Shown one piece after another: positions 1-5,299 of a stretch of DNA of 5,299 bases. This DNA is from JANNSX01 sp031403155. Its GTDB lineage: Bacteria > Pseudomonadota > Alphaproteobacteria > Rhizobiales > Hyphomicrobiaceae. The notes under the pieces were generated by a model that was not told the origin of the DNA, made no database searches, and saw nothing but the letters and a program-made list of their open reading frames with translations. The stretch spans positions 1-5,299 of the forward strand of contig JANNSX010000507.1 of NCBI GenBank assembly GCA_031403155.1, written 5' to 3'. Both the position numbers and the translations under genes were made by a program. The first letter of the stretch is position 1. Each line of letters starts with the position of its first letter.

Positions 1-849
1 CGCCATGTTGCGCACGATGGGCGTGTTGGGTTTCTCGGGCTCGGCTTCGAGCGCGGTGTCGATCCATTCGTGCGGACCACCATTGAGGTGGATGTTGCCA
101 CGGCGTGTCTGCCGTAGCGATAGCCCGTGGCCGATGAGGCAATAGTCGAAGAGCGGCGGGAGCGGGGTCGTCACCATCGACTCGAGCCGGACGGGTGCGG
201 TCGGAAAGATCACCCCGAAGGGCTTGAGCAGCGTCACATTGTTGGCGCCGGCAGCGAGCACGACCGTGCCGCCCAAGACATCGCCTTTCGACGTGCGAAC
301 GCCCAAAACTTTTCCGGAGGCTTCGATCACCGACAGAACCGCGATATGCTCCAGCGTCTCGCCGCCGAGATCGGCATAGGCCCAGGCGAAAGCCTGGCTC
401 GCACGCTGCGGATTGGCGTGGCCGGATCGGGTCGTGTGGATGCCGCCGATGACTGTCTCCGAGAGCGCCGGCAGCAGCTCGCGGCAGGTCTTGGCGTCGA
501 TGAAATCGAATTTGATATCCGTCGTCTCGAAGCTCTTGTAGACCGCCTTCAGCCCGGCGAGCTCTTTGTCGTTGAAGGCCGTCCACAATCGGCCCTTCTG
601 CGTCCATTCCGTCGGATAGCCGAGCTCCTCGTCGAGGCCGGGCCAGAGTTGCTCGGCGAGGAGTGCCAAAGGACATTCCTCGGGCGTCTCGCCTCTGAGA
701 CTGAGGAATCCAGTGGCACGCGAGGAGGCTTCATAGGCGAGCGCGCCGCGGTCGAGCACGATCACTCTAGCCCCGGTCTTGCGCGCATAGTAGGCGGTCG
801 CGAGGCCGACGAGGCCGCCGCCAACGACGATGAGGTCGTAGCCGCTCAC
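1..849 (-). CDS. DadA/HcnC-like FAD-dependent oxidoreductase (DAO family), 3' end cut by window edge
   Basis: This is a glycine/D-amino-acid-oxidase-type flavoprotein, probably the substrate-oxidising subunit of an HcnBC- or opine-oxidase-like cytoplasmic complex. A GTG at 849-847 opens 283 uninterrupted codons running off the window. The N-terminus has the FAD-binding Rossmann motif GGGLVG at residues 10-15 (context VVGGGLVGLATAYYA), with Asp33 ending the second strand to bind ribose. An SSRATG segment near residues 40-45 fits the usual flavin-contact region, followed by GHANPQR and VVLAAGAN further on. No signal peptide or membrane segment is visible. The GTG start is supported by an AGGA element 8 nt upstream (861-858) and by the Rossmann strand starting at once. 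The gene follows the HcnB-like gene by 4 nt, so translational coupling is likely. Roughly 100 C-terminal residues should be missing, judging from family members of about 380-420 aa. Substrate is unknown: an amine, imino acid, opine or D-amino acid is likely. The family call is firm; the specific enzyme is not. Confidence 0.88.
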   Translation of the reverse strand, partial: MSGYDLIVVGGGLVGLATAYYARKTGARVIVLDRGALAYEASSRATGFLSLRGETPEECPLALLAEQLWPGLDEELGYPTEWTQKGRLWTAFNDKELAGLKAVYKSFETTDIKFDFIDAKTCRELLPALSETVIGGIHTTRSGHANPQRASQAFAWAYADLGGETLEHIAVLSVIEASGKVLGVRTSKGDVLGGTVVLAAGANNVTLLKPFGVIFPTAPVRLESMVTTPLPPLFDYCLIGHGLSLRQTRRGNIHLNGGPHEWIDTALEAEPEKPNTPIVRNMA

Positions 850-853
850 CGCG

Positions 854-2284
854 CTATTCCTGCTGGACGTAAGGCTCGAGCCAGTGCGGCCAGCGCTCGC
901 GGGTATCGACGGTGTCGTCCTCGGCCGAGATCAACGTCAGATCGATCGGGCGCACGGGAAATCGATACGACGCCGGCTTGATGCGGGCGAGGTCGACGCC
1001 GTGAGCGATCGAGAGGAGAAGGGCTGCCTCATCGCGGCAGCGCTTGCCCTGGCAATGGCCCATGCCGACGCGGGTCATGCGCTTGACGAGGTCCTGGTCG
1101 ATTGCTCCGGCGACGATCGGCGATTTCGCCTGTCTCAAGCCGCTGCCCAGATACTTGGGTGGGGCAAGATCGATCAGCTCGCCCCGGCTCACCGTCTCAC
1201 ACTGGCAGAGCATGACATCCTTGCCGCCGGTGCGGAGCAGGGCTGCGAGCCAGAGGCGGAGATAGTCGGCTGGCGTGCGCGCGTTAGGCTCCTCGCTCTC
1301 AGTCTGCGCCGCGATGCGAGGCGTCCCGCCGATGGCGCCGAGTAGGCGTGCAATCTGATCTGAACCGCGATTGTAGCGCGAGAGCCAGTAGACATTCGGC
1401 CGCGTCGTCTCGAGCCGCTCGGTGGTCTGAGGCAGCCAGGCGCCACAATGCTCTGAGAATTGAAGCGCGCAACCCATGGCGGCCGCGAGCTCGATGTTGG
1501 GCAGCGTGCCGATGGCGACGCAAATGGTGTCGCATGCGACCTCGCGGTGCGCGCCACTGCCGTCGCTTGCAACCAGCGTCGCCGAGGCGATCACAGTCGT
1601 GCCGTTCGCGCCTTCGATCACGGTGTCGAGGAAAACCTCGATGCCCGCATCACGAATCCAATCGAGATCGGCGGGCGATCCTTGGAACGAGGAGGATGGT
1701 TCGACCAGTCCAGCGATCTCGACACCGTTCTCGTTGGCGCTCCTGGCGAGAGCAATTGCCTCTGCCGTCGTCCCGAGCACGAGCACGCGCTCACCCTCGA
1801 AGCACTGATAGGCGTCGAGCAGCTTCGACCCCGCTAGCACACCGAGCACCCCCGGCAACTCCCAGCCGCGGAACGAGGGCACGAAGTCGCGCGATCCGGT
1901 CGCGAGCACGAGGTGATCGTAGGCGATCATTTCGTTGCCTTCGTCCGAGACGATCCCGACCTTCGGCTCGCCGATGTGCAGTGAGTTTGCGGAGTTCTGG
2001 AAAGCGCCCCAGGCGATGGTTCCGGTCCGGACATCGACCTCGGCTTCAGCACAGGCCATCAGGGGTTCGTTCGACCCGAGAACACTCTGGGCGACCGCAA
2101 CGCGATTTCGCAACGCCGCCGGCAGGCCGTTGCCCCAGAAGTAGGGCGCGTCGAGCGACATGGCTTTCACGCTCTGGGGATGCTCGTCGACGAGCGTCAC
2201 GCCGTGCCCGGCCTGCCGCGCTTCGAGCGCGAACCGGCAGCCGATCCCACCGGCGCCGACAACGATAATGCGTCCCGTGCTCAT
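854..2284 (-). CDS. HcnB/opine-oxidase-A-like FAD/NAD(P) oxidoreductase with C-terminal [2Fe-2S] (BFD-like) domain
   Basis: This is a complete 476-aa electron-transfer subunit of a probable multi-subunit amine, opine or imino-acid dehydrogenase. The first Rossmann fold carries GAGGIG at residues 10-15 after strand RIIVV, and an ATG motif is at 128-130 (HLVLATGS). The second nucleotide-binding fold begins with VLVLGTTAEAIALA (167-180), where the usual GxGxxG/A is degraded to GTTAEA, and ends with AIGTLPN (257-263). The C-terminal domain has Cys360-x-Cys362 and Cys411-x4-Cys416, which fits a BFD-like [2Fe-2S] centre. The 48-residue spacing between the pairs exceeds the roughly 33 I would expect in HcnB/OoxA. 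No export signal is seen, so it is cytoplasmic. The ATG at 2284 is the first possible start, because an in-frame stop lies 13 nt upstream (2299-2297). AGGA at 2290-2287 sits only 2 nt from it, an unusually tight spacing. The partner gene follows after 4 nt. Substrate is unknown; the fold and subunit type are secure. Confidence 0.88.
   Translation of the reverse strand: MSTGRIIVVGAGGIGCRFALEARQAGHGVTLVDEHPQSVKAMSLDAPYFWGNGLPAALRNRVAVAQSVLGSNEPLMACAEAEVDVRTGTIAWGAFQNSANSLHIGEPKVGIVSDEGNEMIAYDHLVLATGSRDFVPSFRGWELPGVLGVLAGSKLLDAYQCFEGERVLVLGTTAEAIALARSANENGVEIAGLVEPSSSFQGSPADLDWIRDAGIEVFLDTVIEGANGTTVIASATLVASDGSGAHREVACDTICVAIGTLPNIELAAAMGCALQFSEHCGAWLPQTTERLETTRPNVYWLSRYNRGSDQIARLLGAIGGTPRIAAQTESEEPNARTPADYLRLWLAALLRTGGKDVMLCQCETVSRGELIDLAPPKYLGSGLRQAKSPIVAGAIDQDLVKRMTRVGMGHCQGKRCRDEAALLLSIAHGVDLARIKPASYRFPVRPIDLTLISAEDDTVDTRERWPHWLEPYVQQE
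858..861 (-). promoter_or_regulatory. Ribosome binding site for the DadA/HcnC-like gene
   Basis: AGGA (within CAGGAA) lies 8 nt before the GTG at 849, inside the last codons of the upstream gene. It decides the non-ATG start, because no in-frame ATG is available between this site and the Rossmann strand. The arrangement, with a stop codon lying between the site and the start, favours coupled translation of the two subunits. Confidence 0.6.
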
Positions 2285-2312
2285 GATCCTGTCTCGTTAC
2301 CGTGGCGCGCGC

Positions 2313-2322
2313 TGCTATAGCA
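2313..2322. promoter_or_regulatory. 10-bp perfect palindrome overlapping a -10-like sequence upstream of the oxidoreductase operon
   Basis: TGCTATAGCA reads the same on both strands. On the minus strand it contains CTATAG/TATAGC, similar to alphaproteobacterial -10 elements, about 29 nt before the ATG at 2284. A start of transcription near 2306 would leave a short leader of about 20 nt carrying the Shine-Dalgarno element. No good -35 hexamer is visible at 16-18 nt spacing, which would fit either an activator-dependent promoter or chance. This is a weak call. Confidence 0.22.
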
Positions 2323-2485
2323 CTTTCCATTCACGTGCATACCCGGTGGTCGAACAAAAAACTCTCAAAGCCAAAATCCCAGACTGCCGTCGGCGACGCC
2401 GTATTGCGAACACGGTCTGGAGGCGATGCCGGGGGACGACAAATGACGGTCGAGGCAGGCTTCCCATGCGACGGGCGAGCAAATT

Positions 2486-2504
2486 GCGAACCGGACAGGT
2501 TCGC
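2486..2504. repeat. Perfect 7-bp inverted repeat (hairpin) in the intergenic region
   Basis: Arms GCGAACC (2486-2492) and GGTTCGC (2498-2504) flank the 5-nt loop GGACA. In minus-strand RNA the hairpin would be followed by AAUUUGCUC, which has only a three-U run, so it is a poor intrinsic terminator. It could equally be an operator or a stable structure in a leader. Part of the left arm belongs to the 9-bp ATTGCGAAC sequence that also occurs at 2403-2411. Confidence 0.5.
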
Positions 2505-2693
2505 CTCACGCGACAGTGCTCGGGATAAGCAAATGTCCTTTGTTCTGTGAGAAATACGCCGTTGCTACCGCAACTTAGTGTACTTCCGCTTGCGCCGGGG
2601 CGTGAATCACTTCCTAATACTTCCCGAGCCCGACCACTGCCCTGGGACGGCTCACCAGCCACAGCCGAGTATGCTGTTGGTACAATAGGATGG

Positions 2694-2710
2694 GAGCGGC
2701 TGCCCCGCTC
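2694..2710 (-). terminator. Possible weak terminator hairpin after the YmdB-like gene
   Basis: On the minus strand, GAGCGG (2710-2705), loop GGCAG and CCGCTC (2699-2694) form a 6-bp, GC-rich stem beginning about 24 nt after the TGA at 2736-2734. The position is right for ending the uup-ymdB transcript. The following sequence (CCATCCTATTGT) has no U-tract, so it is not a classical intrinsic terminator. Rho-dependent termination is an alternative. Confidence 0.3.
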
Positions 2711-2733
2711 TCCTCTTCAATCAGACCTCAATC

Positions 2734-3558
2734 TCACTCGACCCACGATTGCGGCTCGGTCGGCTTCAAAAGCCCTCCGAGCCGTAACGCCATTGTGGCC
2801 TTCGCAAGCCCTGTCGCGTCGTCGATCTCGACACAGAGGCCTGAGAGGGTCGCGGGGCCGAGCGCCGGCTCGAAGCGGGCGCGCGGAATGCGGGTCATGA
2901 AGCGGTTGATCGGCTCCTCGATGTCCATGCCGAGCACGCTCTCGTAGTCCCCGCACATGCCGATGTCGGAGACGTAGGCCGTGCCTTTCGGCAGAATGCG
3001 ATCATCCGAGGTCGGCACATGCGTGTGCGTGCCGACGACAAGGCTTGCGCGACCATCGACGAAATACGCCAGCGCCTGCTTCTCGCTCGTCGCCTCGGCA
3101 TGGAAATCGATGATGATGGCGTCGGCGGCTTGCTTCAATGGGCAGGCCTCGAGCTCAGCGTCGATGGCGCGGAAGGGATCGTCCTGCTCGCCCATGAAGA
3201 CGCGACCGATGGCATTGATGACGAGCACCTCGGCGCCGTTCTTCGCCTTGACGAGGGTCGTGCCGCGACCGGGCGTGCCGGGCGCCATGTTGAGCGGGCG
3301 CACGAGGCGCGGCTCGCGACCGATGAAGACGAGCGCCTCCTTCTGGTCGAAGGCGTGATTGCCGAGCGTCACCGCGTCGGCGCCGGCATCGATCAGCTCG
3401 GCGCAGATCGCCTCCGTGATGCCAAAGCCCCCGGCCGCGTTCTCGCCGTTGATGGCGACGAAGTCGAGCCGGTAGCGCTCGCGGAGCCGCGGCAGATGCT
3501 CGAGGACGGCGTTACGTCCCGACCGGCCGACGACATCGCCGAGGAAGAGGAGGCGCAT
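2734..3558 (-). CDS. ymdB: YmdB/TIGR00282-family metallophosphoesterase (probable 2',3'-cyclic-nucleotide phosphodiesterase)
   Basis: This is a complete 274-aa cytoplasmic, calcineurin-like dinuclear-metal phosphoesterase. All expected metal-ligand motifs are present: Asp8 in FLGDVVG, Glu39-Asn40 in INGEN, Asn67-His68 in LGNHAFD, His153 in DFHAEATSEK, and His178/His180 in VGTHTHVPT. These match the pattern known for Bacillus YmdB, where Asp, Glu, Asn and His residues bind the metals and the GNH histidine is thought to be catalytic. Members hydrolyse 2',3'-cyclic nucleotides in vitro, and Bacillus YmdB also affects RNA turnover and biofilm formation; the role in proteobacteria is unclear. Length is close to the family norm of about 260-275 aa. 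The ATG at 3558 places the GDVVG motif directly at the N-terminus, as in the family. No good Shine-Dalgarno sequence precedes it (AAGCGATACAGA). It starts 39 nt after the Uup-like gene ends, so the two are probably co-transcribed. The symbol follows the Bacillus name and applies at family level only. Confidence 0.9.
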   Translation of the reverse strand: MRLLFLGDVVGRSGRNAVLEHLPRLRERYRLDFVAINGENAAGGFGITEAICAELIDAGADAVTLGNHAFDQKEALVFIGREPRLVRPLNMAPGTPGRGTTLVKAKNGAEVLVINAIGRVFMGEQDDPFRAIDAELEACPLKQAADAIIIDFHAEATSEKQALAYFVDGRASLVVGTHTHVPTSDDRILPKGTAYVSDIGMCGDYESVLGMDIEEPINRFMTRIPRARFEPALGPATLSGLCVEIDDATGLAKATMALRLGGLLKPTEPQSWVE

Positions 3559-3597
3559 TCTGTATCGCTTTCGCGGTTGCCTTGCTTTCGATCCCTA

Positions 3598-5299
3598 TCA
3601 GCCCTCAAGCCCCTCACGCAACATTTCGAGCGTCAACCATTCCTCCTCGAGTGTAGCGAGGCGCTCGCGAGCACCGCCGAGGGTGGTTGCGAGGTCGCCG
3701 TAGGCTTTCGCATCGCGCTGAAAAAGTGCGGGGTCTGCGAGCTTTGCCGTCAGGGCTGCGATTTCCGCTTCAGCAGCAGAGATCTTCTTCGGAAGCGTCT
3801 CGAGCGCATGCTTCTCCTTGAAGGAGAGCTTGCGCTTGGCCTGCGTCGCTTGCGATTTCCCGGCGCCAGACTTCGGCTTCGCTGCGCGCTCGGTGGCCGG
3901 CGCCTCCACGCCGCGCCCACGCTGCGCCACCATGTCCGAATAGCCGCCCGCATACTCGACCCAGCGCCCCTCGCCCTCGAACGCGATCACCGAGGTCGCG
4001 ACCCGATCCAGGAAATCGCGGTCGTGGCTGACGAGGAGGACGGTGCCGGGATAGTCGGCAATGTGCTCCTGCAGGAGGTCGAGCGTCTCGAGGTCGAGAT
4101 CGTTCGTTGGCTCGTCGAGCACGAGGAGGTTGGAGGACTCGGCGAGGAGACGGGCGAGCAGCAGCCGTCCGCGCTCGCCACCCGACAGCACGCGGGTTGG
4201 CGAGCGCGCCTGCTCTGGCGCGAACAGGAAATCCTTGAGGTAGCTCGCGACATGCACGCGCCGCCCGCCGAGCGAGACGGTCTCGCCGCTGCCGCGCGTC
4301 AGCACCTCGGCAACCGTCGCCTCGGGATCGAGGGCGGCGCGATGCTGGTCGAGAGTTGCCATCTGGACGTTGGCGCCCATGCGAATGCTACCGGCATCGG
4401 GGGCTAACGCGCCAGTCAGCATCTTCAGCAGCGTGGTTTTCCCCGCCCCATTCGGCCCGATGATGCCGATGCGGTCGCCTCGGCCGATACGCGTTGAGAA
4501 CGGCGCGACGATGATCCGATCGCCGAAGCGCTTCGCGATGCCCTTGGCCTCGGCGACGAGCTTGCCGGAGTTTTCCGCCTCGATCGTCGTGAACTTGACG
4601 GAGCCGGCAACGCTGCGCGCGTCCCGCCGCTCCTGGCGCATGGCGTCCAGGGCTCTGGAGCGGCCCTCGTTGCGGCGCCTGCGCGCGGTGACGCCGCCAT
4701 AGTGCATCCACTGGATCTCGCGGGCGATCTTCCGGTCGAGCTTGTGGGCATCCAACTCCTCCTCCTCGAGGAGCTTGTCGCGCCAGGCTTCGAACTCTCC
4801 AAAGCCCCGATCGAGGGAGCGCGTCGCGCCCCGGTCGAGCCAGACGGTGCGCCGGGATAGCGTTTGCAAAAACCGCCGGTCGTGGCTGATGAGGACGAGG
4901 GCGGCCGGATGATGCTGCAACTCTTGCTCGAGCCACTCGATGGCCGGCAAGTCGAGATGGTTCGTCGGCTCGTCGAGGAGCAGGAGATCGGGCTCGGCGG
5001 CGAGCGCCTGGGCCAGTGCCGCGCGCTTGATCTCACCGCCGGAGAGCCGGTCCGTTGCCTCCTCGCCAGTGAGCCCGAGCGCCGTCAGGGCCTCGCGGGC
5101 CTTGTGGGTCTCCCGCTCGCCCAAGCCGGCTGCCGCGAAATCGAGAACCGTGTCGAAGGCGGAGAGGTCCGGCTCCTGGGCGAGATAGCGGATGCGGATG
5201 CCGGACTGAACGGTTCGCTTGCCATCGTCAAAGTCGACCTGACCGGCCGCGATCTTGAGCAGCGTCGACTTGCCCGAGCCGTTGCGACCGACGAGGCAG
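3598..5299 (-). CDS. uup: Uup-type ABC-F ATPase, N-terminus cut by window edge
   Basis: This is a cytoplasmic, ribosome-associated ABC-F protein with two ATP-binding cassettes and no membrane segments. Counting the first whole codon (5298-5296) as residue 1, 566 residues are visible. Cassette 1 has Walker A GRNGSGKST (4-12), signature LSGGE (85-89), Walker B LLLLDEPTN with Asp109/Glu110, and switch His139. The charged linker (about 168-240) includes ARRRRNEGRSRALDAM, resembling the Uup/ABC-F P-site tRNA interaction region. Cassette 2 has GPNGAGKTT (281-289), LSGGE (371-375), Asp395/Glu396 and His425. A Lys/Ala-rich stretch leads to KLSFKEKHALETLPKKI and a coiled-coil C-terminus (about 498-566), diagnostic of Uup. 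Both catalytic glutamates are intact, so ATP hydrolysis by both sites is expected. About 30-40 N-terminal residues should lie outside the window, given roughly 600-635 aa for the family. Uup in E. coli is linked to ribosome function and to suppression of transposon precise excision. Another ABC-F subgroup is possible, but the C-terminal domain favours Uup. Confidence 0.9.
   Translation of the reverse strand, partial: CLVGRNGSGKSTLLKIAAGQVDFDDGKRTVQSGIRIRYLAQEPDLSAFDTVLDFAAAGLGERETHKAREALTALGLTGEEATDRLSGGEIKRAALAQALAAEPDLLLLDEPTNHLDLPAIEWLEQELQHHPAALVLISHDRRFLQTLSRRTVWLDRGATRSLDRGFGEFEAWRDKLLEEEELDAHKLDRKIAREIQWMHYGGVTARRRRNEGRSRALDAMRQERRDARSVAGSVKFTTIEAENSGKLVAEAKGIAKRFGDRIIVAPFSTRIGRGDRIGIIGPNGAGKTTLLKMLTGALAPDAGSIRMGANVQMATLDQHRAALDPEATVAEVLTRGSGETVSLGGRRVHVASYLKDFLFAPEQARSPTRVLSGGERGRLLLARLLAESSNLLVLDEPTNDLDLETLDLLQEHIADYPGTVLLVSHDRDFLDRVATSVIAFEGEGRWVEYAGGYSDMVAQRGRGVEAPATERAAKPKSGAGKSQATQAKRKLSFKEKHALETLPKKISAAEAEIAALTAKLADPALFQRDAKAYGDLATTLGGARERLATLEEEWLTLEMLREGLEG

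Larger units (their letters stand above)
2285..2733. other. 449-nt intergenic region without a convincing gene
   Basis: The gap lies between the stop of the YmdB-like gene and the start of the oxidoreductase operon, both on the minus strand. It should hold the end of one transcript and the promoter of the next. Open frames across it, for example 2315-2662 minus and 2302-2550 plus, encode Arg/Ser-rich sequences with no recognisable domain, and I treat them as chance. Base composition is visibly less GC-rich than the flanking genes, as in A/T-rich stretches around 2353-2378 and 2525-2560. Small inverted repeats are at 2313-2322, 2486-2504, 2561-2574 and 2694-2710. Direct repeats include GGAAGT (minus strand) at three places and a 9-bp ATTGCGAAC pair at 2403 and 2483. 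I recognised no tRNA, riboswitch or insertion-sequence end. Confidence 0.75.

Noticed and set aside
127..981. A 284-codon open frame on the plus strand at the left end
   Set aside because: It is antisense to the DadA/HcnC-like gene, whose minus-strand frame has a clear Rossmann motif, start and ribosome binding site. The plus-strand product has no recognisable features.
1348..2268. A 306-codon, extremely Arg/Ser-rich plus-strand open frame
   Set aside because: It mirrors the HcnB-like gene. The arginine-dominated composition is typical of a shadow frame in GC-rich DNA.
2341..2360. GGTGGTCGAACAAA resembling the T-arm of a tRNA
   Set aside because: No matching acceptor stem, anticodon arm or D-arm could be found nearby on either strand.
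2561..2574. Small hairpin GTTGC-TACC-GCAAC as a terminator
   Set aside because: A 5-bp stem without an adjacent U-tract on either strand is too weak and too likely by chance to annotate as a terminator.
2315..2662. A possible 115-aa minus-strand gene filling the intergenic region
   Set aside because: It has no domain, no convincing ribosome binding site and a Arg/Ser-rich chance-like composition. It would also end inside the putative promoter area of the next operon.
3019..4407. A 462-codon open frame on the plus strand across the YmdB-like and Uup-like genes
   Set aside because: It is fully antisense to two genes with textbook motifs. GC-rich third positions suppress stops in antisense frames, and the translation is Arg/Glu/Leu-rich with no domain I recognise.
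5122..5124. TTG at 5124 as the start of the Uup-like protein
   Set aside because: The frame continues upstream without a stop to the window edge and encodes the first Walker A motif, GRNGSGKST, so the TTG is an internal leucine codon.

Overview
The window looks like chromosomal DNA from a GC-rich proteobacterium. Strong GC bias at third codon positions, GTG/ATG starts and the protein sequences suggest an alphaproteobacterium, possibly Hyphomicrobiales; that placement is inference from sequence style, not a database match. All supported genes lie on the minus strand, so transcription runs from high to low coordinates. Both window edges cut through a gene.

Layout in transcription order. (1) 5299-3598: a Uup-type ABC-F ATPase that lacks its extreme N-terminus at the window edge but retains two complete ATP-binding cassettes, the interdomain linker and the C-terminal coiled coil. 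(2) After a 39-nt gap, 3558-2734: an intact YmdB/TIGR00282-type metallophosphoesterase, probably on the same transcript. (3) 2733-2285: a 449-nt gap without a convincing gene. It should hold the end of the uup-ymdB transcript and the promoter of the next operon, and it contains several small inverted and direct repeats. (4) 2284-854: an FAD/NAD(P)-type oxidoreductase with a C-terminal four-cysteine [2Fe-2S] domain, of the HcnB / opine-oxidase-A kind. (5) Four nt after its stop codon, 849-1: the N-terminal 283 residues of a DadA-like (DAO family) FAD oxidoreductase, of the HcnC / opine-oxidase-B kind, cut by the window edge.

The window therefore joins two unrelated units. One is a housekeeping RNA/ribosome pair: an ABC-F ribosome-associated ATPase plus a cyclic-nucleotide or RNA-related phosphodiesterase. 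The other is the start of a catabolic operon for a multi-subunit flavoprotein dehydrogenase, probably acting on an amine, imino acid, opine or D-amino acid. Its HcnC-like subunit would oxidise the substrate, and the HcnB-like subunit would move electrons through flavin and an iron-sulfur centre. The substrate cannot be read from the sequence.

I found no RNA gene, CRISPR array, mobile element or clearly new system. The points most worth a second look are the altered cofactor motifs of the HcnB-like subunit, the absence of an HcnA-like ferredoxin gene upstream of it, and the repeat content of the 449-nt gap.
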